Positions 1 to 8,808 of a DNA stretch of 39,555 bases are shown one piece after another. The stretch is taken from positions 1-39,555 of the forward strand of contig CAYWXT010000014.1 of assembly GCA_964462125.1 (NCBI GenBank), read 5' to 3'. Each line of letters opens with the position of its first letter. The stretch's first letter is position 1. The translations under genes and the position numbers were made by a program. Under the pieces are notes generated by a model. That model was not told where the DNA came from. It saw only the letters and a list, made by a program, of their open reading frames with translations, and did not search any database. This DNA is from JAWLFY01 sp964462125. Lineage in GTDB: Bacteria > Planctomycetota > Planctomycetia > Pirellulales > Pirellulaceae.

Positions 1-324
1 CTCAATTTGCGCTTAGTCCCAGTGGGGGGGGTCGGCATAGTGGTTCCTTGAGAGAGCAGTGCCCGCCTCCGCTTCACCTGGCATCGCTCAGTGTACTTCA
101 TTCACCATTCGGACATCGCAGCGATGCCTGAAAAAACCTCGCGGACGACAGCTCACGAGCCACTAAAATCGCGGAAGAGCCCAAAAAAGAGGGTTGAGGC
201 CGGGCGGCTTGCGCCGTTCCGTTAATAAAGGGGAGGGACAGGGAGCGAACCCTGCCGGTGGTATGATGATCCGCCAGGCTGTCGAGTTGCGAATTTTCAC
301 AAGGCCTGAACCTCGGGGGAGGTC
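1..324. other. Upstream intergenic region, no gene recognised
   Basis: No convincing coding frame is present; a long minus-strand frame running through here continues antisense into the next gene and reads as a shadow. The only structure noted is a short hairpin at 239-254 (caggg, six-base loop, ccctg). It resembles a tRNA T-arm but has no acceptor, D or anticodon arm around it. A GGAGG lies immediately before the ATG at 325. Confidence 0.5.
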
Positions 325-1896
325 ATGAACGTGACCCATCGATCCAAACTCAGCGGCGAACGGTTGGTCGCAGCGCTGCGTGATCCGGCAAGCTATCCCG
401 AGCACCCAGGCGACGGAATCGAAGTTCATGAAACCCACATCTCGTGGGTCTTTCTGACCGAACACTTTGCCTACAAGGTGAAAAAACCGATCCGGACGGA
501 CTATCTCGACTACAGCAGCCTTGAAAAGCGGGCACACTATTGCCGCGAAGAGTTGCGGTTGAATCGGCGGTACGCTCCCGGTTTGTACCTCGATGTCGTC
601 CCGATTGTAGCCCGGGAGGGAACGGTGCAGGTCGGCGGCCAGGGATCGGCGATCGAGTACGCTGTGAAAATGCATCGGTTTCCCGACGACGCCCTGCTCA
701 GTCAACAAGTTGAGCGGAACGAACTGGGCTTGGCGGGCGTCCGGGAACTCGCCCGCACCATCGCCCAGTTCCATACCCAGGCATCGCCCGCGTCCGACGA
801 TCGGCTCGGTTGCCCCGACTCCATCCTCCAATGGGCGCGCGGCAACTTTTCCGAGTTGGCCTCCGCGGAGATTCCGGGGACCGCGCGAGCCCTGGAAGAA
901 CTCGCAGGCTGGACCGAGAACTTTGGCCAGCGTCACCGGGCGACGTTTTCCCGGCGGATTCTCAACGGGTTCATCCGCGAATGCCACGGCGACCTCCACC
1001 TCGCTAACGTCATTCGCTGGCAGGGACAGCTGGTGCCGTTCGATGGGATCGAGTTCAACCGCGAACTGCGATGGATCGATGTCCTCAACGATGCGGGATT
1101 TTTGGCCATGGACTTGGCCGCCCGCGGACATCTAGAGTTGTCCCGCTCCTTTGTCAGCGACTACTTGGAACACACCGGCGACTACGCCTCGCTGTCGCTG
1201 CTGCGATTCTATGTCGTGTACCGGGCGCTGGTCCGCGCCAAGATTCTCGCCACCCGTGCCGGTCAGTCGGACGTCACGGAATCGGAGCGGCGAGCAGGGA
1301 TCGAAGATTGCCGCGGTCACATCGAACTGGCGCGGGAAACGGCGACCCCGCCCAAGCCGAGTCTGTGGATCACACACGGGGTGAGCGGTAGCGGAAAATC
1401 GACCGGGTGCGAAGAGGTCATCGAACGTCACGGAGCGATTCGTCTCCGTTCCGATGTCGAACGGAAACGCTTCCACGGCCTCCATCCCTCGCATCGTCCC
1501 TGGGGCAGCGAGATCGAAAGGCTCTATTCCCGCTCCGCCGATCAGGCAACCTATCGGCGCCTCCGGCAGCTGGCCCAGCACATCCTGCACGCCGGCTATC
1601 CCGTCATCGTCGATGCCACGTTCCTGAGCGCCGACCGCAGGCGGGAATTCGCCGAGTTTGCCCGCGCCGATGGGGTGCCGTTCCGGATTCTGGATTTCCC
1701 CTGTGACGAGCAGACGCTTCGCCGACGGATTGCCGACCGGGTGTCTCGGGGGAACGACGTGTCCGATGCCGGGATCGAGGTTTTGGAAAAGCAGCTACGG
1801 ACCGCGGAACCCTTGACCGCCGAGGAGATGCCGTTCGTTGTCACGATGCCCGGCGTGATCGCGGCGAGCGAGGAGCTGTCGCCCCCGCGCCGCTGA
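325..1896 (+). CDS. Bifunctional aminoglycoside phosphotransferase-like / P-loop ATP-binding protein
   Basis: The 523-residue protein has two parts. Residues 1-340 resemble the APH/choline kinase fold: the Brenner-type catalytic loop HGDLH is at 221-225 (ECHGDLHLANVI), followed by FDGIEF, which fits the metal-binding acidic motif. The C-terminal part begins with a clear Walker A, GVSGSGKST, near residues 352-360, and resembles the zeta-toxin/gluconate kinase class of small P-loop kinases. This fusion recurs in many bacteria as an uncharacterised family, and its substrate is unknown. The start is the ATG just after GGGGGAGG; that spacing is unusually short, but the N-terminus matches the family well. 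The gene converges with the DapA-family gene, with 35 bases between stops. There is no sign that it confers antibiotic resistance. Confidence 0.88.
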   Translation: MNVTHRSKLSGERLVAALRDPASYPEHPGDGIEVHETHISWVFLTEHFAYKVKKPIRTDYLDYSSLEKRAHYCREELRLNRRYAPGLYLDVVPIVAREGTVQVGGQGSAIEYAVKMHRFPDDALLSQQVERNELGLAGVRELARTIAQFHTQASPASDDRLGCPDSILQWARGNFSELASAEIPGTARALEELAGWTENFGQRHRATFSRRILNGFIRECHGDLHLANVIRWQGQLVPFDGIEFNRELRWIDVLNDAGFLAMDLAARGHLELSRSFVSDYLEHTGDYASLSLLRFYVVYRALVRAKILATRAGQSDVTESERRAGIEDCRGHIELARETATPPKPSLWITHGVSGSGKSTGCEEVIERHGAIRLRSDVERKRFHGLHPSHRPWGSEIERLYSRSADQATYRRLRQLAQHILHAGYPVIVDATFLSADRRREFAEFARADGVPFRILDFPCDEQTLRRRIADRVSRGNDVSDAGIEVLEKQLRTAEPLTAEEMPFVVTMPGVIAASEELSPPRR

Positions 1897-1931
1897 TCGG
1901 GGCTCAGCCTGTATGGCTTAATCCAGGGTAT

Positions 1932-2867
1932 TCAGACCGAGCCGAGCAACGTCGCGTGTTTTTGCTCCAGCCTTTGCAGGATCTGTTCGACGCTGGCCCG
2001 CTCCGGCGGCAGAAAGTGGTGGAACGGCTCGGCCATGTGATCGCTGCAGATGCCGCGCAGCGAGAGTGCGGCCTTGGTTGCCTTGATGATACGGCTGGCA
2101 TATTTCCCCACCTGGTAAATTGCTTGCAACTCTTCGACGACGGCCACCAATTCGCGCACCGCCGCCGTGTCGTCCCGGCTGGCTGCCTCGAACAGGCGAA
2201 CGAACAACTGAGGATAGAGGTTGGCTCCGCCATTGACGCCGCCGTCGCCACCCCAGCTGACCGCGGCGGCGGTCAGATGTTCGGGACCGATCAGGATGCT
2301 CCAGTCAGGGCGAACCTGTTTCAGTTCGATCAAGTGGCGGAAATATTCGACGTCGCCGCTGCTGTCCTTGATCCCGACGATCCGTTCGTGCTGCGCCAGT
2401 TGCTGAAGCGAGGGAAGTTCGAACCAAACCTTCGTCAAACTCGGCATGTTGTAGAGCACCAGCGGCAGCGACAAAGCCTCCACGATGTGTTCGATGTAGG
2501 AGACCAGTTCCGTCTGGCCGGCCGGAAAGTAGTAGGGAGTCGCTAGCACGACGGCGTCGGCCCCAGCACCGCGAGCATGGTCCGCCAACGCCACGGTTTC
2601 GACGAAGGCGGTATCGGTGACGCCAACCAGCACCGGCACTCTCCCCTGCACCGTGCGGCAGACGAGATCGATCAGCTCGCGCCGTAACCGATAGCCGAGG
2701 CTGGGCGCTTCCCCGGTCGTTCCCAGGATGAAGATCGCCGAGACACCACCGGCGATCACATGTTCGAGCAACCGCACGGTACCCGGTTGGTCGATCGTGT
2801 CATGGTCGACCAGTGGGGTCACCAGCGGCGGAACGATCCCGCGCAGCGGTGGGTGATTCATCGACAT
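1932..2867 (-). CDS. Dihydrodipicolinate synthase (DapA) family lyase
   Basis: A class I aldolase-type TIM barrel of 311 residues. Visible family signatures are GTTGE at 49-53 (pyruvate carboxylate binding), Tyr139 in LYNMPS (the catalytic tyrosine), and Lys167 in VGIKDSSGD (the Schiff-base lysine). The family condenses or cleaves pyruvate with an aldehyde; members include lysine-pathway DapA, N-acetylneuraminate lyase and sugar-acid dehydratases. The sequence alone does not settle the substrate, so no gene symbol is given. The ATG at 2867 gives a normal N-terminus (MSMNHPPLRGIVPPLVTP). The open frame extends upstream to 2966, but that stretch is repeat-like DNA and unlikely to be translated. 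It lies 102 bases downstream of the metallophosphoesterase gene on the same strand. Confidence 0.9.
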   Translation of the reverse strand: MSMNHPPLRGIVPPLVTPLVDHDTIDQPGTVRLLEHVIAGGVSAIFILGTTGEAPSLGYRLRRELIDLVCRTVQGRVPVLVGVTDTAFVETVALADHARGAGADAVVLATPYYFPAGQTELVSYIEHIVEALSLPLVLYNMPSLTKVWFELPSLQQLAQHERIVGIKDSSGDVEYFRHLIELKQVRPDWSILIGPEHLTAAAVSWGGDGGVNGGANLYPQLFVRLFEAASRDDTAAVRELVAVVEELQAIYQVGKYASRIIKATKAALSLRGICSDHMAEPFHHFLPPERASVEQILQRLEQKHATLLGSV

Positions 2868-2969
2868 GGCTTGAAAAGGGGTCAGGACTCTTTTTTGCGA
2901 AAGACCATCGCTCTCCCTCGGCTTTGCAGGGGGAGAAGGCACGGGAAAGGGAGGGTTTCCGTGCAAAGC
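2868..2969. repeat. REP-like intergenic element with nested inverted repeats
   Basis: Between the phosphoesterase stop and the DapA-family start is a GC-rich patch with an 8-bp perfect inverted repeat: ggctttgc at 2920-2927 and gcaaagcc at 2963-2970. A second stem is nested inside it (cacgggaa at 2940-2947 with tttccgtg at 2956-2963, one G-T pair). The patch also carries the 16-base motif aaggggtcaggactct at 2876-2891, which recurs inverted at 9824-9839. Purine-rich runs such as gggagaagg resemble dispersed intergenic palindromes. There is no U-run on the transcribed side, so it is not a standard intrinsic terminator. Confidence 0.5.
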
Positions 2970-3812
2970 CTAGCCTGATTCCACTCCGCCAGGACTCAAC
3001 AGCCGGATGGCTCCCGACTCGACGATCACCATTCCTTCGAGGTCAGGCCGGCCGTAGTCGGCAGCCCCGGTGTGGACGATCAGGTTCTTTGCCATGTTCG
3101 CGGTTCCCCGATGATGGGTGTGCCCGCAGAGGACGCGGAACCGGCAATTGGGTCGGTCGCGGCTGGCCGCTGCCAAGACATCACCGACGGCTCCGCAAAC
3201 GAAGAACGGCGCCCATAGGTCATCGGTGGTGTGCCCCTCATACCAACACGCCTCGCGAAAGGGTGGGACGTGCGTGGCGACCAACACGTGGCGGGCACCG
3301 AGGGGCAATTGGGCCAGTTTCCCCCGCAGCCGTTCCGCCGACGCTTCGCCCACGCGGGCCAACATACCTTTCCAGTCTCGCGGATCGGACTCCTGGAAAT
3401 CTCGGATCAGCCGAAAATCGTTGAGCCGGACCGGGGAGCGTTCGTAGTCCCCCTGTTTCGCGTCGCCCCAACCGTCGTCACCGATGAGAAAAACGTCTTT
3501 CGCCAAATCGATCGGCCCGCAGTCGGTCAGGTAGCGCAACCACGGGCTGTCGCGGCAGATATCGATGACGTCGCGACGGGTGGCCGCGATCGATTTCTCG
3601 TAAAAGTCGTGGTTTCCCAGGACGAAATAGATCGGGATCGCCAGCGTTTCCGCGAGTCGCTTGAGCTGGAACGCGACGTCGTCGGCTTCGGAAATGTCAC
3701 CCGTAATCACGAACCCGTCGGGGCGGTGACTCGCGATTCGTTCGAGCCACCATTCCCAGGCGTGGACGGGAACGTGATTCAGGTGCGGGTCGGTGGTCCA
3801 GGCGAGTTGCAT
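2970..3812 (-). CDS. Calcineurin-like metallophosphoesterase
   Basis: A 280-residue protein with the full set of calcineurin-type metal ligands in order: DPH at 8-10, GD at 38-39 (ITGDIS), GNHD at 66-69, a His in VATHVPP, and GHTHH near the C-terminus. Such enzymes hydrolyse phosphomono- or diesters at a two-metal centre; the substrate cannot be read from sequence. No signal peptide is seen, so it is probably cytoplasmic. The ATG at 3812 is chosen because the first ligand motif lies directly after it; the longer open frame upstream runs antiparallel through metK in another frame. It starts 10 bases after the metK stop, so the two are probably co-transcribed. Confidence 0.9.
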   Translation of the reverse strand: MQLAWTTDPHLNHVPVHAWEWWLERIASHRPDGFVITGDISEADDVAFQLKRLAETLAIPIYFVLGNHDFYEKSIAATRRDVIDICRDSPWLRYLTDCGPIDLAKDVFLIGDDGWGDAKQGDYERSPVRLNDFRLIRDFQESDPRDWKGMLARVGEASAERLRGKLAQLPLGARHVLVATHVPPFREACWYEGHTTDDLWAPFFVCGAVGDVLAAASRDRPNCRFRVLCGHTHHRGTANMAKNLIVHTGAADYGRPDLEGMVIVESGAIRLLSPGGVESG

Positions 3813-3822
3813 CGCCGCTCCG

Positions 3823-5010
<1,188 letters not shown>

Positions 5011-5031
5011 GTGAACATCTCCGTCTGGGTG

Positions 5032-5137
5032 GGCCGACGCGAAATCGGCCACAGCACTAGGTGGAAGTGTAGAAAATGCCGTTAAACTAGGCATTGGCCA
5101 AGATGGTTCTTGGCCGGTGTCGGAACCAAGCCTAGTG
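5032..5137 (-). promoter_or_regulatory. Structured 5' leader of metK, candidate cis-regulatory RNA
   Basis: Read on the minus strand, three elements precede metK. A perfect hairpin with an 8-bp stem and 4-nt loop occupies 5115-5096 (ggccaaga/tcttggcc). A second perfect hairpin with a 6-bp stem and 7-nt loop occupies 5050-5032 (ggccga/tcggcc), ending about ten bases before the GGAG. The segment 5137-5130 (cactaggc) can pair either with 5092-5086 (gcctagt), enclosing the first hairpin, or with 5061-5055 (cctagtg) further downstream; the two pairings exclude each other. I do not recognise the conserved cores of the classical SAM riboswitches. Regulation is inferred from the structure and the position before metK. 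Confidence 0.4.
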
Positions 5138-5311
5138 GCTGGAAGCGTTTCTGAGAACCACCAAGAGCCCCGGTTGGCGACAGGTTGCGGTGGAAACACA
5201 GCTCTAGCAACCGTTTTTCCATCCCGTTTCCCCCATATTTAATTCCCCGATTTCCGGCGTTGCGGCGCCACGGACCCCCGTTTCGTCTCCCCTTGATCGG
5301 CGATTGACTGC
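5138..5311. other. Divergent intergenic region between metK leader and VWA gene
   Basis: This stretch must hold the metK promoter (minus) and the VWA-gene promoter (plus). An AT-rich patch (tatttaattcc, about 5236-5246) is the only obvious candidate for a promoter core. No confident -35/-10 pair was found. No small gene is supported. Confidence 0.4.
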
Positions 5312-6367
5312 GTGAATTCCCGTTCGTCCAACGACCTAACCGCCAATATTCCCGGGGGGGACCGCTCTCCCGAGATCGAACTTCCGCGACGGACCGCCCC
5401 GCCGTTGGTCCTGTCGTTGCTGTTGCACGTGACGTTGATCACCTTATTGGGGGTGTTTTGGACGCGGCGTCCCGCTGGCGGTGACGCGGAGCCGGAGCGG
5501 CCGGTGGGAGTCGCCATGGTCCATCGTCTTCCCGACCGGGACCGTTACGTGGACGCGGCCGAATCGGAGCCGCAGGAAACGACGTCGCAAGCGGAGGTGG
5601 AGAGTGCGTCGGACGAGCCCTCGTCACTGGCGCCTCCAGCCGACATGGCGCCGCCAATCGATCTGTCGGGAGTCCTGCAGGCCACGGAGGCAACGCCCTC
5701 CCCGCACGATGCTTCGGGGCTCGCCGGGGATTCGCTGCTTGGGGACGAGGCGTTCGGGACGGGCGGGTCATCGGCGGCGGCCTCTTCCGAGGACGACGCG
5801 ACGGCGATGCTGTTCGGCGTCTCAGGGAGTGGGTCCCGCTTCGTTTATGTGTTCGACCGCAGCGACAGCATGAACGGTTACGGCGGTAGCCCGCTCCGGG
5901 CGGCCAAGAAGGAACTGATCCGCAGCCTCGAGACGCTGTCGGAAAAACAGCGTTTCCAGCTCATTTTTTACAACCAGACACCCCAGCCGTTTCGGCCCTC
6001 CGGGTTGCCGCTTCAACTGGTGCCCGCTGAGCCGTCAATGTTGGCCAAGGCGCAGCGGTACGTGGAATCGCTTCCTGCGTTGGGCGGCACCGAGCATGAC
6101 GCGGCGCTGAAGATGGCCCTGCGGATGGCGCCGGATGTGATTTTCTTTTTGACCGACGCCCGGATCCCACGGCTATCGGGACCGCAGATGCGGGAGATCC
6201 GGACTCGGGCCGAGCGGAGCGGCACGATGATTCACGCGATCGAATTCGGCGTCGGACAGGTCGCGCCGACGAACAGTTTCTTGCGCGACTTAGCGGCACA
6301 GAATGGAGGCCAGTACCAATACGTCGATGTGCGGCAGTTTTCGTCCCCCCGAGAGTCCGTGCCGTGA
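5312..6367 (+). CDS. Membrane-anchored VWA-domain protein
   Basis: A 351-residue protein with one N-terminal transmembrane segment (about 30-50, PPLVLSLLLHVTLITLLGVF). An acidic, Ser/Pro/Ala-rich linker covers about 60-165, and a von Willebrand A domain fills the rest. The MIDAS metal site is visible as D182-R-S-D-S (FDRSDSM), a Thr in GGTEHDAAL and an Asp in FFLTDAR. The VWA domain is probably outside the membrane, where it would bind a protein partner. Translation starts with GTG; no later Met precedes the membrane segment. Its stop overlaps the next gene's GTG by four bases, so the pair is translationally coupled. The partner is unknown. Confidence 0.8.
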   Translation: MNSRSSNDLTANIPGGDRSPEIELPRRTAPPLVLSLLLHVTLITLLGVFWTRRPAGGDAEPERPVGVAMVHRLPDRDRYVDAAESEPQETTSQAEVESASDEPSSLAPPADMAPPIDLSGVLQATEATPSPHDASGLAGDSLLGDEAFGTGGSSAAASSEDDATAMLFGVSGSGSRFVYVFDRSDSMNGYGGSPLRAAKKELIRSLETLSEKQRFQLIFYNQTPQPFRPSGLPLQLVPAEPSMLAKAQRYVESLPALGGTEHDAALKMALRMAPDVIFFLTDARIPRLSGPQMREIRTRAERSGTMIHAIEFGVGQVAPTNSFLRDLAAQNGGQYQYVDVRQFSSPRESVP

Positions 6368-7380
6368 GCCAAGTTGAGTTCCGCATCGCCGCTGCTTACA
6401 GCCGCCGAAGATGGGCGTTGACGCTCATCACGCTCCTCGCAATGGCGCTGGTGTGCGGCGTCGTCGGCCCGGCATTTGCAAATCCCGACCCGGCCGATCC
6501 GACGCCAACAGACGAGAGCCAACCTGATCAGGTCTGGATCGATCCGGAACGAGCCCGCCGCGACGGGAGCGATTGGTACCCGCGGCCGATCGTGCAGCGG
6601 TCGGTGCGAATCGTCGAGTTTGGAGCCGAAGCGATCAAGTTCATCGAGGGTGGCGGCGATGAGGAGCAGCGGCTGGCGGCGGGCCGCGTCTTGTGGGTGG
6701 AACGGGGAACCGCGTCGAAGCACGAGACAAAGGGCTTGCAACTGTTTGCCGAGCAGCGATATGCCGAATCATTGCCGGCGCTGATCGATGCGATCGGGAC
6801 GCGGCCGCCGGTCTGGCACCAGCAGTGGCTCTCGATGGTCGCCGCCCAGGCCGCGTGGCGAAGCGGCCGCGCCAAGATGGCGCTCGAGCTGGTCGGTCAG
6901 GTCGACCGCCTTCCCTTTCCTCCGCTGGTATTGGCCTGGATGCCGATCCAATGGGACTCCTCCGCCCCGTCGCCGGAGATGGTCGATGCAGCTTCGGCCC
7001 GTTTGGCCAATTCCTCGCCGGCCGTTCAACTGGTCGCCGCCAGTTGGCTCCTGTCGACCAAACGGGGGCAGGCATCGCAAGTCTTGAGGTTTCTCGGCTC
7101 CGACTCCTCGCGGCCCGACGTCGCTCGACTCGCCGAGTTCGTGGTCCGCCGCACCTCCCCGCCGCCGGAAGCGAAAGAGCGGGTCGAGCAGTGGCAGGAC
7201 GAGATCGAGTCGCTGCCGATCGTCTTGCAGGTGGGGCCGAGCATCATGTTGATGCACAAGCTGCAAACCTCCGGCCTGGAAAAGTACGCCGACCGTGTGA
7301 GGCTGGGGCTGAAGTTGACCCCACCCCATCCGCACCCTGAGATCATGGAACTTGAAGACCCCGAAGAGGGGCTCAGATAG
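6364..7380 (+). CDS. Exported hypothetical protein, helical-repeat-like
   Basis: A 338-residue protein of unknown function. It starts at a GTG that overlaps the previous stop (GTGA). Residues 15-39 form a signal peptide (RRWALTLITLLAMALVCGVV then PAFA-N), so it is predicted to be exported. The remainder is mostly alpha-helical, with TPR-like stretches: one around KGLQLFAEQRYAESLPALID and later Ala/Leu-rich helices. No catalytic motif is seen. Coupling with the membrane VWA protein suggests that the two act together in the periplasm. A short palindrome (cggcg tac cgccg, 7396-7408) follows the stop but has no T-run. Confidence 0.65.
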   Translation: MSQVEFRIAAAYSRRRWALTLITLLAMALVCGVVGPAFANPDPADPTPTDESQPDQVWIDPERARRDGSDWYPRPIVQRSVRIVEFGAEAIKFIEGGGDEEQRLAAGRVLWVERGTASKHETKGLQLFAEQRYAESLPALIDAIGTRPPVWHQQWLSMVAAQAAWRSGRAKMALELVGQVDRLPFPPLVLAWMPIQWDSSAPSPEMVDAASARLANSSPAVQLVAASWLLSTKRGQASQVLRFLGSDSSRPDVARLAEFVVRRTSPPPEAKERVEQWQDEIESLPIVLQVGPSIMLMHKLQTSGLEKYADRVRLGLKLTPPHPHPEIMELEDPEEGLR

Positions 7381-7470
7381 TAGACGACCTCTGCGCGGCG
7401 TACCGCCGGACGACCTGTTCCGTTGACGTCAGGGGCCCGGCTGCTGGTGTCGCTGCGACGAGTGACACAG

Positions 7471-7540
7471 TGCGAATGGACTCAGAGCGAATCGGCTCAA
7501 AGCGAATCGGCTCAAAGCGAATCGGTTCAAAGCGAATTGA
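7471..7540. repeat. 15-bp tandem repeat, about 4.7 copies
   Basis: Units of agcgaatcggctcaa occur head to tail: a diverged first copy at 7471-7485, near-identical copies at 7486-7500, 7501-7515 and 7516-7530, and a partial copy at 7531-7540. The array lies between two convergent genes and contains the stop codon of the GYD gene. The last codons of that gene are therefore made of repeat sequence. Confidence 0.9.
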
Positions 7541-7817
7541 CGATCGTCCCCACCTCGGATTCGTCGAAGACCTGGAGCGATCGCGTTCGGACGTTTCCCA
7601 GCTTGCCCAGTTGAAGCAGCAGGGCCGCCCCCGTCGCGGCGTCCGGAGCCTCGAACACAACACATCCGTCGAACTCTCCCAGCGACCAGTATTGGGCGAC
7701 CACCCGCCCGCCAGCTGCCTCCACACTCTTGGCGAATTCGCGCCCTCGTTGCGGCGACTGCTTGATCTGATCAAGTCCCTGTTGGGTGAACGTCAGTAGC
7801 GTCAGATACCGAACCAT
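7527..7817 (-). CDS. GYD domain-containing protein
   Basis: A 96-residue protein of the GYD family, small ferredoxin-like-fold proteins of unknown function. Typical features are the N-terminal YLTLLTFTQQGLDQIK, the central GGRVVAQYWSLGEFDGCVVFEAPD and the C-terminal RTRSLQVFDESEV. The ATG at 7817 is chosen because a strong AAGGAGG lies just upstream (7825-7831) and the family begins here. The upstream continuation of the open frame is not conserved-looking. The stop falls inside a 15-bp tandem repeat. The gene appears to stand alone. Confidence 0.9.
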   Translation of the reverse strand: MVRYLTLLTFTQQGLDQIKQSPQRGREFAKSVEAAGGRVVAQYWSLGEFDGCVVFEAPDAATGAALLLQLGKLGNVRTRSLQVFDESEVGTIVNSL

Positions 7818-7978
7818 TGCCTGGCCTCCTTGAGTGAAAACAGAATCAAAGATCATTCGAATGCATCTGACGAGTTGGAACAACATGGTACGCAGTCGAG
7901 GCTGCCAGCCTGTAGAGCGCGCGTCGAAAATTGAAATCGGTGCACGCGTTCCAGCGATCGAGTTGGCTTAACGTGAGC

Positions 7979-8256
7979 CACCACACAAACAGCTTTCTGG
8001 GTCAGCGTGTAGGGTGTCGCATGTGGTGCCCATTGGCGTTTTGGATGAATTTCTGGGGCCGCTGGCCGAAATTCAAGATCACGCCAGAAAAAGGCAAGTG
8101 CATCGATTGCAACGTGTGCAACCAGCATTGCCAGATGGGTTCGACATCAAATCTCGGGCGTTACAAGGCCGTCCCATCACGTTACAGGATTCTCCCTGTG
8201 TCGGTTGTAATGAATGCGTTGTCCGGTGCCCGATGGGAATCTTGCATTTGGGTGAT
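7979..8256 (+). pseudogene. Remnant of a 4Fe-4S-binding membrane protein, frameshifted
   Basis: Two adjacent frames together spell the C-terminal part of a polyferredoxin-type membrane protein. The first frame gives NSFLGQRVGCRMWCPLAF, then GRWPKFKITPEKGKCIDC followed by NVCNQHCQMG. The next frame continues with FDIKSRALQGRPITLQ, then DSPCVGCNECVVRCPMG. Both four-cysteine clusters (CxxCxxCxxxC) are intact. The join is at about 8135-8142, in atgggttcgac, where one base appears to be missing between MG and FDIKSR. The N-terminal membrane part is absent: upstream sequence has no matching frame. Truncation plus frameshift argues for a decayed gene rather than a sequencing slip alone. Confidence 0.75.
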
Positions 8257-8379
8257 GCACCAGTCGCGAACAAATCGACCGTAGAGCTTCCGATGATACG
8301 TCAATCGCCGGCTTCCCCGCGGCTCCACCGGGCTGATCTGTCACGAAACAAAGAGCTGCCGAACACGCCGCGCGGCTCC

Positions 8380-8559
8380 TTACGAACCGGAACCTTCCTT
8401 GGCGCCGGAACCTTCCTCGGGGGTTGGTGACGAATCGCCGCCATCGACTGCAGGTGGCGCTGCGGGCTCGTCCGATCCACATCCGGTCAAGCCAACCGTG
8501 AACAGGGAGACGACAAAGGTCAGAAGGATCAACTGAGAATAACGTGCAAACGAGAACAT
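8380..8559 (-). CDS. Small lipoprotein
   Basis: A 59-residue protein with a textbook lipoprotein signal: MFSFARYSQ, a hydrophobic core (LILLTFVVSLFTVG) and the lipobox LTGC, followed by a short acidic/Gly/Ser tail (ending GAKEGSGS). Tiny secreted lipoproteins of this build are common in planctomycetes and have no known function. The ATG at 8559 has a GGAG nine bases upstream (8569-8572). It lies divergent from the next gene on the plus strand. Confidence 0.7.
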   Translation of the reverse strand: MFSFARYSQLILLTFVVSLFTVGLTGCGSDEPAAPPAVDGGDSSPTPEEGSGAKEGSGS

Positions 8560-8808
8560 GTTACTGGGCTCCATCGACGGGGTGTGAACCAGGGTGTGGT
8601 CGACTCGCGAGGCGACGAATCGCCATCTCGAATCATCAATGATACCAGTTTCAGTGAAAGGAGTCACCTCACCGATCCACAAGCTTCGCCACGGCATCCG
8701 GCCCTTGCGGTCGCCACTGGCGAACAGGTCTACTGAACCATGTCCGAGCGGTCATGGCTTCGGTTGGACGCTGCCGGTTATTTCTCACGGGGTCAAGGTA
8801 TCGCAATA
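8560..8808. other. Divergent intergenic region
   Basis: About 250 bases between the lipoprotein and the hydroxylase-like gene, presumably holding both promoters. No confident promoter or structured element was recognised. If the downstream gene starts at 8740 rather than 8809, the region is shorter. Confidence 0.4.

Noticed and set aside
239..254. Hairpin resembling a tRNA T-arm
   Set aside because: No acceptor, D or anticodon stems in register around it; the loop is six rather than seven bases.
163..1131. 322-codon open frame on the minus strand
   Set aside because: It is antisense to the APH-like/P-loop kinase, whose motifs are intact, and shows no recognisable domain. In GC-rich DNA such shadows are common.
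2868..2966. N-terminal extension of the DapA-family protein
   Set aside because: The frame is open, but the residues are encoded by the palindromic repeat element and do not resemble the family N-terminus.
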